Source: Monocercomonoides exilis | Lineage: Eukaryota; Preaxostyla; Oxymonadida; Polymastigidae | Direction: 5' to 3' | Length of the DNA stretch: 64,000 bases | Assembly (NCBI GenBank): GCA_001643675.2 | Contig: LSRY02000027.1 | Span: forward strand, 1,182,501-1,246,500 | In this document: positions 33,840-45,444 of the stretch, in pieces | Position numbering within the stretch: position 1 is the first letter of the stretch | Layout of the letters: each line of letters opens with the position of its first letter | The notes under the pieces: model-generated | Told to the model about the DNA's origin: nothing | The model's database searches: none | The model's input: only the letters and a program-made list of their open reading frames with translations | Translations under genes and position numbers: made by a program

Positions 33840-34700
33840 ACTAATGAAATGGTAGCGAAAGGATGAGAAGAAGAAGAAGAAGAAGAAGAAGAATAGAATT
33901 TTTTAAGAGGGATACGATGTGCAACTTTATTGACAGTGTTGTTTTTATTGAATTAAGAATTGCCAATGAAGACGAGAAATCACAAGAAATTGATAGAAAT
34001 TGAAGATATAAGCTAAAGCTATGAAGAAAATGACGAAGGGGGAAAAGATGAATTAACAGAAGAAGAAGAGGAAGAAGAGGAAGAAGTGGAAGAAGAGGAA
34101 GAAGAGGAAGAAGGGAGAATTGAAGGTAACGAAGGAAGAATAAGTTGTAGAGAAGATAAAAATAAGAATGAGAAAAGGAAAAGAGCGAAGATTCCATCAT
34201 CATCTTTCACGAAAGGTTGGATTTTCTTATCGAAGAAAAGGATGATGAAGTTGTCACTAACGCAGATGTTGATGATGATTATGATTTATCATTTTCTTCA
34301 TTTTCTTCATTTTCTTCTTCTTCTCCTTCTTCTCCTTCTTTCCCTTCTTTCCCTTTCTTCCCTTTCTTCCCTTTCTTCCCCTTCGTCTTTCTCTTCTCCC
34401 TCTTCCTCTTTCTTTTCCTTCGCATCTGTCAGCAAACTCTCCTCACTGAAGAAGCCTTTCCATTCAGTTTGATGTCCCTTTTCTTCATCCAGAAGCTTTT
34501 CAACATCAATGGAATATCATCCAGTGCTATTCAAGCGATTAAACCGCGCTGGTTGAAGGAAAGGTGGAAAGACCCTTTCAAAGGCAGATGATGCTAAAAA
34601 CACAGGAAGACAAGCACAACGAAGACGAGCGCATTATCAAGCGACTGCATTTTCCTTGGATGGACTTGGTGATAATCTACAGAAAGAACTAGTTTTGAGT
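33840..34700 (-). pseudogene. Relic of a Lys/Glu tract gene, paired with 54.0-54.6 kb
   Basis: On the minus strand from about 34560 the frame YSIDVEKLLDEEKGHQTEWK, then GFFSEESLLTDAKEKKK, leads into a long basic (Lys/Gly/Arg) tract. The plus strand near 54120-54260 gives IIAEQHLNGEK, a TGA, HQTEWRLCFSQSN and LLTDAKRKKKEKK in the same order. The match extends into nearby DNA (GCATCTGTCAGCA core). The tract-rich part further left (33860-34140) is GAA-repeat DNA open in several frames. Function unknown; both copies look dead. Confidence 0.5.
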
Positions 34701-35415
34701 GAAAAATTTTAAAAATTTGCAAAAGAAATCAGAAAATAAAAAAGAAAAAGAAAGAAAAAGAAAAAGAAAAATAAGAAATTCATCGATACAATGCAATTCT
34801 AAAATGAGACAATGCCTTTTTATAAGAAAACTCGTCTTCTCGCCTCTCTGTTTGAAGAAGTCTGTCTTTTAACATATCTTCTCAGTCGTTTCTTTTAATT
34901 GACTGAAGTCAAAAGAGCAACAATTCAACACAAAATGAAAAAACGAAAAAGAAAACATGAAATTATCATTGCAAAAAAAGGAAGATTTATTTCAATTTTT
35001 TGAAATTTCCTTCTTTCTTATTTAAATAAAAATTGAATAAATGTTACATAAATTTGATAATACACCTTAATATTATCAAACATTTCTACCGTAGTCTGTT
35101 CTGTTTTGTCAGACTCATTCATGCATAACACGTATTGTTTCTGTGTTTGTTATGAAATCAAGGCTGATATTGGAGAATCAATTATAACCATCAAAACAAC
35201 CAAAAATAATGAATTTCAACAAAATGCAACAAGCGTCTTTTCAGATAAATACACATTAAGTGGAAATCACCATCAAACGATAAATGTGTTGAAATTAACT
35301 TAAAATTTCACAGGTGCTTGGTTTCACATACTTCATTAATCTTCCTTCTTTTCGAACTTTTTTATCTTCGCTCAACCCCAAAGCTTTTTGGAATATGGTC
35401 TCTTTCAATGCTCGA

Positions 35416-35700
35416 TTAACAATGATTTCCATTGATGCCTGATGCAGTCCTAAAGCATCCGACTAGCATACGCTCGAATATCAAATATTCGTGGATTGAT
35501 GAAAGAATGATTCCCTTCATCAATCCTCCTTCATCCTGAACAGCCCACTCAAAAAAGGAACTAATGACAAAAGTATCCTTATAGCTTGTAGCTTCACTCA
35601 ACATATTAATTTTGAAGCAACCACAGAAGCCAGTAAACGCTTTGATATAACATAAAAAATCATTTCGATGAAACAAAGCCTCAACATAACTCTAAATGTT
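35416..35700 (-). pseudogene. piggyBac-type transposase fragment
   Basis: The minus frame reads FHRNDFLCYIKAFTGFCGCF followed by KINMLSEATSYKDTFVISSF. This fits the DDE_Tnp_1_7 (piggyBac) pattern of a basic YIK / GFK segment followed by a Y-x-x-x-F strand. A second frame adds RALKETIFQKALGLSEDK. The homologous fragment at 53060-53730 is longer and carries the D-x-x-D-Q box, which supports the assignment. It lies inside the inverted duplication, divergent from repeat-family copy 2. Confidence 0.5.
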
Positions 35701-36188
35701 AGCACAAAAATAAAGCATCAACGTTTGTTCTTTTTGTTTGAAGGAGCATTGAAATATATGCACGATTAATGAACAAACTGTTGCTTTTTTGTTCCTTCTT
35801 CGAAATGTTCTTTTCAAAGTCTTTTCGTTTCTTCTTCATGTGGTCAATAATATTAATATAGAAAAATAATGATATTTGATGTCAACTATATGTGGCAAAT
35901 ATCCCAACATGTTCAAAGTTTTCAATCGAAATTCCATCTATTTCAATGAAATGAATTATTGTTGGCTCGATCAGCTCGAAATTTAATTCTTTCGTATTCG
36001 ACTTAATATAGCCTGTATCGTTGGCTTCTTTGTGATTTCTTTTTTAACATAGATTTTTTTTCTACTGGTCAAAGGAATTGAGTTTGGACTTTATCTTTGT
36101 TTTGTCGATTTTCAACAATATTGTTTTTGTTTTTCTGTTTTTAATTTGAAATTTTGCAGCAAATTGATCTTTGCTAATAGTAGGCAGG

Positions 36189-37616
36189 ATGGAAATGTGC
36201 AATGAAGATAAATCCAATGATGGTGCTCAGAAACAATCACTTGCAGACAAGTTTTTAAGTTTGTTCAAATTTTCTATTTTTTGAGAGCTCAGCGTGTTCC
36301 GTCAAAATAAATTTCTTTTTAGATTTGCTTTCCGAGCTTGAAAATTGCAACGAGGAAGAACAGAAACAGATTATTGAAAAAATGAAAGGACAAATTGATG
36401 GAATAAATAAAAATGAATTCATATCCTTTAAAGCTGCAGATCTTTTCGACTATCTAAATAAAATGATTGAAGAAGAGAAACTGGCGATGGGAAATGCACT
36501 CTTGCTGTTGAAGCACATGGGATATTGCAAAGCGTTGAAAGGTGTATGGAGTGATGACTTTAAGTATTCTTTGCTGAAAGCTAGATTTGAGGAGATGATT
36601 GCTAAAGAAGATGAGAAAAAAGAAGAAAAGGATGAAAAGCTAATTGCTGATCTTGGTGAATGCAATTTATTTTTTGGGAGCTCATCATCATTGGAATTGA
36701 ATTCTATTTGCGTGCCTTGTCTGCTGAAAGTTGCGTTGAATAAGGAGGAAAACGAGGAAGCTCAAAAAGAAGTGGAAATGGCACTTCTGGCATTGAGTTG
36801 CATTTTCTCGCATTATGTTTGAACATTTCTATTTTATTTTTGAAATTTTTTCTAATTTTTCTAATTTTTGAACAGAACATTGAAAGAGATCTTTATCTGA
36901 ACGAGATGAAAGAAATCATCCAATATCATGAAAAGCATCACAATTTGACAAGGCTTGCCTATCAGTCTGCTTGGTGGTTTTTGATTATTCTATCATTCAA
37001 CGACCAAAAAACAATAGAAGTTATTGTGGATGAGCTGCATTTTGAAAGAGAGGCAGCAAGAGAATTGGATGAGCTGATGCAAAGCGTGGATTGGAAGAAG
37101 AAAGAAGAAGAGGAAGTTAAAGAAAAAGGGAAGAATGAAGAACTTGTTTTTAAAAGATGGCTGCAAATGTTTGAGCATTTCTTTATCACATGCAGAAAAT
37201 GGAATGAAGAATGCCCAGGGCTTATTGAAAGCATTGTTCGGGTGCTTCAAGCAGCGAAGGACTATCGCAGAGAGATCTGCAAAACATGCATTTATTTGTT
37301 AAGATCATCAGCAGAAAATAGAGCAGTGAAAGTTGATGCCTTGCTGAAAAGTGGTGCCATTGATGCTGTCTTAGAGGAAATTCAGCAACCAACGCTAGAT
37401 GAAGAAATGACATTTGAATGTAAGAAATTTTTTCAATTGATTTCAGTGTGTTTGAAAATAAAAGAGATTGATGAAAAGGAAGAAGCGAAAAAAAAGGTGA
37501 TCAAAATGGAGATATTTGACAAGTTGGAAGAAGAAGGATACGAAGATATCATCATAAGCATTCAAAAAAATATTAGTTGCATTTTTAAAGATGATGACGT
37601 ATTTATTTATCTTTGA
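36189..37616 (+). CDS. Armadillo-like repeat family, copy 2 (intact)
   Basis: Gene model join(36189-36258, 36323-36816, 36876-37616), 434 aa, stop TGA. Introns are 64 and 59 nt; both open GTTTG and close TTAG or ACAG, and positions and phases match copies 3 and 4. The protein is helical, rich in Glu, Lys and Leu, without signal peptide or membrane segment. Exon 2 has IEEEKLAMGNALLLLKHMGY and CVPCLLKVALNKEENEEAQK; exon 3 has HHNLTRLAYQSAWWFLIILS and an armadillo-like unit VDALLKSGAIDAVLEEIQ. Function unknown; armadillo/HEAT-type folds usually bind proteins. The 3' flank carries a box (TTGAGGAAACGAAAAGCTTT) shared with the other copies. I infer a cytosolic binding protein of a multigene family. 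Confidence 0.8.
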
Positions 37617-37620
37617 AAAA

Positions 37621-38850
37621 TTCACACTTTCTCTTAAAGGCTTGAGGAAACGAAAAGCTTTGCATTTTGTAACTCAAAAGTTTCATTTTTCTTTTTTCAT
37701 CATTTCACATTGTTGAGAGCAAACAGTCGTTTGAATCTTTAATAAAAGAATTTTTTTTCCAAAGCTTCGAAATGTAATTAAGCAATAAAAAATAATTAAG
37801 TAAAAAGGAATAATAATAATAATAATAATAACGTCGTGGGTGATAAATTTTTTTGGATAGGCCACAGCTCAACAGGCAATTACAACCAGATTTTTCAAGA
37901 ATTTGTATGGGGAAGAAATGTATCTTCTTTGATAATTTTCTTTTTCTTTCTTCTTCTTCTTCTTTTCCATTTCACTTTCCCTTTCCAGGCAAACCGTTGT
38001 GTTTTTTCATTATCTTCCGCCTTTTCCCAATCACTCAAAGACAACAAACAATCAATGATTGCCTGTCTTTCTAATCAGAATGAGGATGTATTTTGTGTTG
38101 CTGACAAAGCTTCCTTCTGATGCAAATGCTCTCTCAAAAGGCACTTTGTTGCATAAGTAGCTCTTCAGTCTTCAATTAAACATGCATCTTCTCACTGTTC
38201 TTCTCACTTTTCACAAAGAAAAGAAAAGAAAAAAAGAACAGTTGAAGAATCGGAGTCAGATGAGCAGTCTTGTAACCCTTTTATTGAAATAGCTTTTTCC
38301 TGGTGCATCGACTTCGGTTGTATGGAGCAACATCGAAAGACACATGTGATATTGCTCTGTCTAATGCACCAATTCGTCTTTGGTTCTTCTGACTTTCATG
38401 TTGCCAGCTTCACACAATAACTTCACTGAAGCAAAGAAGGCTGGACAAAGCTGAGCTGAGCTGTCTTCTGATACAAATCCATAGCTGATTGTGGCAGTTC
38501 AGTTATTGTTCTCAATTAACTTTGCTTTCATTGCGATGGAAAGGACAAAATAAAAGATTCATCAAAACGTTATGGAATGTGCTAAAATTTGTGATTATGA
38601 CAATGATATTCATCCACAATTTGTCTGATCCTCAAGAGATGACGAAGGCAATTGCACGTAGTTGTATTTGGCTGTTCACAGTTTGATGCAGAAAATGATG
38701 AAGCTCGATGAAGTGACTATGAAAATTTTGATGAAGGATTTTTCTCCAAATTAGAATCAGTTTGCTCTTTTGAAGAAGATGAAGATGAGGAAGAAGAAAT
38801 TGAATAAGAAGTTAACGATGATAATTTTGCAGAAAAAGAAAAAGAAGAAA
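37621..38850. other. Gene-poor stretch with short coding-like pieces
   Basis: Contains a (AAT)n microsatellite near 37812-37832 and pyrimidine-rich DNA at 37930-37990. Short frames near 38200-38700 are broken by many stops. No gene, RNA or transposon recognised. Confidence 0.4.
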
Positions 38851-38855
38851 TAATG

Positions 38856-39850
38856 TTATTTATTGAAGAAGGAGTGAAATGTGCTGAATATAGCTGTAGG
38901 AAAAATGGAATCTTGCGTTTTCATTTCTCCGAATGAGAATGTTCTAATAAGCTTATTTTGGAATTTATGGGAAGATGATGACAGATTAGAACTAACAAAA
39001 CAGCATACAAAAAGAAAAGAAAGAAAGAAAGAAGGAGAGGAAGAGGAGGAAGAAGAAGGAAAATGTGCAAAGCTGGCAGCATTTGCCGACAGACCCAAGA
39101 AGCACGCTCAACTCAGCTGAAAGGGCAGACAAACGAGGCAAAAGCAAATAAAAATGAAGGAGAATGTTTTCAGTTGAAGAAACAGCGTCTGCCTTCAGAG
39201 AAGATGAGGAGAAGGAGTGAATGGAATGGAGTGGGAGTTATTTCTTCTTTCGAGTGAAGATGGAGGCTGATGATGATTTGTGTGGCAAAGAAGGCGAAAG
39301 AGGGGAGTGTGTCACTGCTGGTGCATGATGTGGGAATATCGAATGGGACAAGGGAAGAAGAAGAAGATGATGATGATGATGAATAAAAAGAAGGAAGAGA
39401 AGGAGAGCAAGGTTGAGGAAGTTGAGGATGAATGAATGAATTTGGCTGAGAGGAGGAGGAAGAAGAAGAAAATAACATGATTTGATATTAATTATCTCAG
39501 AAGAAGTTGAAAAGGAAGAAGAATTGAAAAAGCAGCTGAAGGAATCCATTATGTTTTTGTGTCTGACAGAAGAATTTGAATTAATCAAAAACAAGAGCAG
39601 CTCGAATGTCTGTGAAAAGCATGTTCTTCAGAGAGCACATCAGCTGTCGGAGTGCAATGAGTGAGTGGCAGCACTCTCAGCGAAGATGAAGATGAAGACG
39701 AAGATGCAGAAGACAAAGCATTTGGAGAGTTGCAGCAAACATTCATGAAACAAGCATTCCTTTTGAAAGTGCTATTCAAAAGAGAAAATGGAATGATTGC
39801 AATGACTTTTGAATGAATTCTCGATAGCATTAAATGCATTTGCAATCAGC
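38856..39850. pseudogene. Fragments of Ser/Glu tract gene(s)
   Basis: On the minus strand at 39170-39478 a frame with a Ser run preceded by FIHPQLPQPCSPSLPSFY and followed by LVPFDIPTSCTSSDTLPSF resembles the Ser-rich relic at 8.9-9.2 kb. On the plus strand at 38881-39120 a frame with LNIAVGKMESCVFISPNENV and a Glu tract is also coding-like. Around 39490-39720 there are more acidic pieces. These overlap on opposite strands, so at least one is a shadow. All are too short and broken to be functional genes. Confidence 0.3.
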
Positions 39851-41005
39851 TTGTAATTCCGAAAATTTTGGAAATGCTTCAGGATTGCAAAAGGAAGACT
39901 GTACAGGCTCAAAAAAATCCTAACAATATATATCGGAACGCCTTTGATCCGCATCTTCGTTCTTTTTGAGTAGCAAATTCAAATGTGATTGTAACATTGT
40001 TTTCAGAAACAAAAAAATAAAAAAAGGCTATTCAGGCATGTTTCCTGCACAAATTTCAGAAGAAAGGGTATCTTTACTGTATTCCTCATGAACTTCACCT
40101 TTCAACTGAAATCGTCATCGGATGAAGGCATCTTGAGTATTCTATAATTCGTAAAAAAGCAACCAAATATCTTTTGGCGCTTGAGCTTTTGTATGCATGC
40201 TGCATTCTGACTTTCCGTTGCAGCTTGTCTTTTGATTTTTCTCCAAATAATCCATTTCCAAATTCAAAATTCCATTTAAGTGATGAAGCATTCATCCTTG
40301 ATCCTCTATCATTCAGCTTGCTTTTGCTCTTGCTCTATTGTTAACATAGGCTGATTCCATTGTCCAGACTATTCATTTTGGTTTTCAGAAATTCATTTCT
40401 TTTGATCGTTAACAGTCCAATGTGTCTTTTGAAACAAATGAAAACTTCAGTAATTCACAGAATGCTCCAAGCAGATGAGCAATGGTTGTTCACTTTTTCA
40501 TCCTTATTTTTCCTCAACGGAATTCAAATCTTTTCTCTTCAAGAATTTGGCATTTCCTGTTCTCTGATTCTCTCTAGCAAAATTCAATTTCAATGTAGAA
40601 ATAAATTCAATTCAAAATCCAGGAGAAAACATCTCAGGAAGAGCTCTTTCACTCAGTTAAAATAATTGTTTGAAAACAATTTTTTGTTGGTTTGATCAAT
40701 AAATCCCACTTTTTTTTTGTTGTTGTTGTTGTTGTTTGTGACCGACAAATGATTTTAAAACTTGATTTATCACAGAGGTGTAAAATATTCATTTTTCATT
40801 TGTTTGATTAGCTGTGGACCTTTTCATAAAAGTTGTTCTGAAGAATAAGCTATTTGCAGATACAATTTTTTTGTGTTTGATTATCACTTGAAAGTTTTGT
40901 AATTATTTCGTCCATTTCAAAACCGTTTTAACAAAAACATGCATCGACTTCATTCATTAATTGTACGAAAAATGAGAATCAAAAAAAATTTGTAAATAAT
41001 ATATA
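39851..41005. other. Spacer without a supportable gene
   Basis: A (TTG)n run is present near 40719-40737. Frames at 40095-40295 (-) and 40360-40665 (+) are open but lack coding character or known motifs. Confidence 0.45.
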
Positions 41006-41406
41006 GTTAGTGTTAATAATGGTGGACACTTTCAATAACTGTGGACAGTGGCTTTATCTCAACCACCATTGACAGTAGCTTTTTAATAATTAACCCAATT
41101 ATTCCCTCAATGAATATGAATTTATAAGTCAAACAAAAATGAAACAACTTGCTCTGCAGAATTTTGAAAAAAACATTTTTAATTTTCGGAGAAACCCAAA
41201 GAAATTAAATTCTCATAGTTTCTCCGAAAATTAAAAATGTTTTTTTCAAAATTCTGCAGAGCAAGTTGTTTCATTTTTGTTTGACTTATAAATTCATATT
41301 CATTGAGGGAATAATTGGGTTAATTATTAAAAAGCTACTGTCAATGGTGGTTGAGATAAAGCCACTGTCCACAGTTATTGAAAGTGTCCACAATTTTAAC
41401 ACTAAC
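41006..41406. mobile_element. Long hairpin (foldback/MITE) with arms of about 190 bp
   Basis: Positions 41006-41195 (starting GTTAGTGTTA) and 41218-41406 (ending TAACACTAAC) are reverse complements around a 22-nt loop. Apart from small differences near the outer ends the arms are identical. The arms include GTGGACAGTGGC and GTGGACACTTTC strings. The structure is that of a MITE or foldback; it sits 440 bp left of a Tc1/mariner relic and may be a non-autonomous relative of it, which I cannot show from the termini. Confidence 0.8.
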
Positions 41407-41842
41407 GATAAAACAAAATTATTTTAAATAAAATAAAATGAAATGAAAAATAAAAAATAAAAACTTTAACTTCGCGATCAAAGAAAAGAAATTAATAAAA
41501 TTACTCGTTATTGAATATATCTGTCAATTCAGCAAAAAAAAATCAAAAACAAACCATTTGCAATAAAAACTGCTGGTCAGAAACAAACTTGGAAGATCAC
41601 TTTTTTTCACGCTAGCTTTACTGAGAAAAAAAGAATCAAAATCAATGCAAATTCGAAGAGCCAGAGATCGAACCGATTATCTTTGCGTGAATTACAGCAA
41701 CTGGACTGCTCATCGATTATTGCACTTTATAAATAGAAAATATACAAAGAGAAAAATCAAGCGTTTCATATAAATAATTGCATATTTGAAGAGAAATAAA
41801 TATACAAAAAACCATAAAACGGATGATGAATTATGAAAGCTG
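41407..41842. other. AT-rich spacer
   Basis: The N-terminal DNA-binding part of the mariner transposase should lie here but is not recognisable. A tRNA-like string near 41655-41720 was examined and not accepted. Confidence 0.4.
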
Positions 41843-42437
41843 ATTATTTTCGCTGATGAAAAAAGATCAATTTATTTGGGACCAGATTATACAAGAATGG
41901 AATGGATTGAAAATGATTATGAAGAAATACTCGATTATCAAAGTCAGAATAAACATGAAAAAAAAAAGATATTGGCCACAGTGTGTTATGTTTTCGAATC
42001 GCCAATCGTTTTTGTCAGCGAAACAATGAATTCTGAGGAATATTGTCGAATAATTAAGTTTTCATTGATTTATAATGAACGCAAGTGGTTCAAAAATAAT
42101 TGGAGTTTTATCTTCGAAAATTAACCTATTAATCGATCTTTCAAAAGTGCAAAATGTTGTTAGAGATTTTTCAATTACCAACGTTGAATAGCCCCTTTAT
42201 TCTCCAGATTTTAATATTATCGAAAATGTGTGGAGCATTTTATCTGGGAAAGTTTTCAATGATGGAAAACCAAATAAAGACGCGAATGAGCTAAAAAAAT
42301 CAATTATTGCTGCCTGGAATGAAATTGAATTGGATATTATTAATAAACTTGTTCATTCGATGTCCAAACGCCTAAAATCAGTTATTATGAATGAAGGAGG
42401 ATCAATCAAAAATTGTAATATAATTATTATGTTATAA
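41843..42437 (+). pseudogene. Tc1/mariner-type transposase, catalytic domain only
   Basis: IIFADEKRSIYLGPDYTRME carries the first Asp strand of the family; WSFIFEN followed by a TAA and PINRS marks the eroded DNAP-H box with the second Asp; after a frameshift and a TAG, PLYSPDFNIIENVWSILSGK is the classic box with the third acidic residue. The end, LVHSMSKRLKSVIMNEGGSI, is the typical Tc1 C-terminus. The helix-turn-helix N-terminus is missing and the reading frame is broken at least twice. Dead copy. Confidence 0.85.
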
Positions 42438-43531
42438 GTTTTTAAATTTGGAAATTTCCTTTTATTTGGATATTCAGATCACATATTTTTAACAAATAAT
42501 TTTATCAATCAACAGGAAAATTGTTCTTATTTTTGTTTTTGAAAAAAAAAATAATTTCAATTACAAAGCATGAACATGTTTGATAATAACAACAACTGAA
42601 TGTGATTTTTCTCTTTCTAAACTGTTGGTTCATATTTTCGATTTTTTAAGAAGTGAATCTTTTATTGTTGATGTTCAGTGTAACGAAATATGAGATCATT
42701 TTTTTTCGAAAAATTGAGCATTAAATGAAATAATATCTATTCAATATACAATTTTCAATATTTAAAGAAAATTCTTAAACAGAAATTTTTGTTTAAGAAA
42801 ATTTTGATTCACTTATTATTACACACAGACACTCTGTTTATAAAGTTCAATTGTTAAAAAATACATTTCAATTAATATTTGTTTGTTTCTGTTTAAAGCA
42901 ATATTTGATTACAAATTCGGATCTTATAGAAAACTGATTTCAAATAAAAATCTTTTTCTGATTTTTAAATGATTGACAAATTGAAATGTTATTTTTGAAA
43001 ATTTAAAATTTGTTCACAAGTTTCACGAAAGGATCCGCATTGATTGGATGTGCACACACAACCAAATATTTTTATTCAGAAATTCCAATTTTGACACGAA
43101 AATGATAGTTTGAGAAAAGAATAATAATAAATTAGTGTGGTTTTTTTATCCGGACATTTTTTTATCTGGACAAAAAATTTTATAATGAATTATTTCTTCC
43201 AATTTTTGGATATTTTATCATATTTTTGATATATTAGAAAAAGTCAGAAATAAGAATTTCAGATTAAATTACTATACCTAATCTCTGATGAGGGGGAGAT
43301 GGGAAAGTCAGCTCCTCCATCTCTGATAAGTGCATCCCCTGAAGAGATTAGGTTATAGCAACGGGGCTTATTAAGTTTGAAATTAATCGAAAAAAAATTT
43401 TTTTAATTTTTTTTTCATTTCAAAAAAAAATTTTTTAAAAAAATAAAAATTAGATCATTACCAAAAATTTTTTTGTCATGAGTGTTATCAAAAACAAAAC
43501 AGAACAAGGGTTGTAAAACATTAGAAATCAA
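42438..43531. other. AT-rich spacer with a small inverted repeat
   Basis: Around 43276-43357 ACCTAATCTCTGATGAGGGG pairs imperfectly with CCCCTGAAGAGATTAGGTTA, a stem of about 20 bp in otherwise AT-rich DNA. It lies left of the pogo-type relic and could be part of a terminal repeat. Nothing else recognised. Confidence 0.4.
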
Positions 43532-44887
43532 ATGATGTCACTTGTTTATAAACAAATAAAAATTCGTTTGGAACGAATTGCAACTATTGTTTTGGATGAA
43601 AAGGAAAGGATAGTTGACGCAGCTAATCTGCACAAGTTCAGCTATTCAGCCATTAACAGAGCGATTGCAGCTTTGGAAAATAAAAGAAAAGTCGGTAAAA
43701 TTGATCACCCAGAGTTTCTAACAAAAGAAGAAAAGAAAACAGAAAAGGATGTTATTCGTTGCAAAAGTTCAAGTAGTGTGAGCATTTCTGTTTCTCAAAT
43801 GAAACAATTGGTTAGCCTCATCATTTATAAACAAATCAAAATCAATTATTATTTTATTTCAGATGGAATCTGTCATTTCTGATTAACAAAAAAACCTATT
43901 CGAAGAAGAAAAAGAAGAAGTCAAAATTTCGAAGTCATCCCACTTCTCATTCGTTAAAAGGAATCCACACATCAAAGAATCTATTCCAAGAAACGTTGAT
44001 ATTCAACGATTAGCTGTATCGAACAAACAAACTCTCCAGCCTTTCAATGAACTTCAACATCATAATACAAACGAATATTCTTCTTCTTTGATATATAATA
44101 CCGACGAGTCTTCACTTCGCCTCTCAGATACCACCAAAAAGCTTGTTGTACATCCTTCAGATTCGCCAGCTGGATTTAACAAAACACCCACAAACATGCA
44201 AAACACCACGCTGTGCGTCGCAGCTGCTGCAGACGGTTATTCTTTGAAAAGCATCGTTTTTTGGCCTTCAAAGAAGATTCCAGCTGAACTGCGTGTGATG
44301 CTCAGATCTTCAATAAATACCTTAGAAGACAACGATGGCTGGATGACCGAAGCAATATTTTGAAAGATAAACAGAAGATGTTCTTTTTCCAGGAATCGTG
44401 GAAAGACGAACTCTTTTGAACAAAGATGAAGAAAGATACCTTCTACTATTGGACTCTCATCCATAAAGAGCTCAGTCCGACATTTGACAAAAAATTCGCT
44501 GATGCCTCCATCGACGTGGTGATTTTCATTCCTCACAGCACACATCTCACTCAGACTCTCGATTGTGGAGTATTAACCGTCTTCAAAAAATGTTTTAACA
44601 CTAAATGTGTCGTTCCTTCTTCTTCATCTGTCTCTCTTCGAAGAAAAGCAATTGAAGATGCCATTCATCAGGCTCTGCAAACAGCATTATTGCCTGAAAC
44701 AATTGTTTCTTCGTTTGTCAAAAGTGGAATGTTATCAAATCAATGTAATGCTGTTCTTTCAACGTTGTTTGATGAGCCTTCTGTCACACTGAAGAAAAAG
44801 AACCACAGATTTGATTTTCATGGAAAAATAATTACCGACAAAGATTTTTTGGATGAATGGAGAAATCAAAAGAAAATGAAAGAATAG
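43532..44887 (+). pseudogene. pogo/Tigger-type (DDE_1) transposase, decayed
   Basis: N-terminal helical DNA-binding part (IATIVLDEKERIVDAANLHK, then FSYSAINRAIAALENKRKVG) is followed by a possible 52-nt intron (43811-43862, GTTAGC...TTTCAG) and an in-frame TAA. Then come RNPHIKESIPRNVDIQRLAV, LIYNTDESSLRLSD (first catalytic Asp), and CVAAAADGYSLKSIVFWPSK. Shifts of frame near 44360 and 44460 interrupt RYLLLLDSHP (second Asp). IDVVIFIPHSTHLTQTLDCG followed by VLTVFKK is the family's signature before the third acidic residue. Order and boxes fit pogo-type elements. At least two frameshifts and two stops make it inactive. Confidence 0.8.
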
Positions 44888-45444
44888 AAGATAAGGAATG
44901 ATGATAATGAAAAAACTGTGGAAAAAAAATTGTTTGAGGATAAAAAACCAAAGAAAAGGAAAATTCCTCGAAAAAAAGTTTTTTTTGAAAATAATTCTGG
45001 AGATGAAAGCAAACAAGAAAATTCCAGAAAAATAATCAAAAGAGAGTTAATTGACTATATTTATTTCAAGAATTCTTTTTTAAAAGAATCAAACATGCTT
45101 TCGTGAAGTTGAAAAATTTTTTTTATTCCCATATAAAAAAATATCCTGATAAAAAAACAACCCAAGAATTGGAATATGATAGCAAACATTGATAAGTAAT
45201 ATTAAATTTTTTTTTCCAAATTAATCAACAAATTAAAAGCACATATTTAAATATAAATATTAAAAAAAAATAAAAGATAAGTAATTTAGGGTTATGTCTT
45301 CCATTTTGAAAGTAACCAATTCACGATTTGAATAAAATTTATCTACTATACTGATAATTTTTTATTAACATTAAAAAAAAGGTTAATCGTTGATGCTATT
45401 TTCACAGTATTTTTTGAGAATTTCTAATTTAACTTTGAACAAAC
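44888..45444. other. AT-rich spacer
   Basis: A basic frame 44918-45106 (EDKKPKKRKIPRKKVFFENN) may be the last part of the pogo relic or chance. Otherwise no feature. Confidence 0.35.

Larger units (their letters stand above)
35400..37620 (+). repeat. Inverted segmental duplication, left copy
   Basis: This segment (piggyBac relic, about 300 bp of spacer, repeat-family copy 2) recurs in inverted orientation at 51151-53350. The spacer 35880-36190 matches the reverse complement of 52575-52890 with about 3 differences per 60 nt, whereas the coding exons differ much more. Confidence 0.8.

Noticed and set aside
41640-41720. Possible tRNA gene or tRNA-derived SINE on the minus strand (GGTTCGATCTCTGG string resembling a T arm/B box).
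   Set aside because: No T-stem, acceptor stem or five-pair anticodon stem could be formed around it and the A box is poor; the resemblance is limited to about ten bases.
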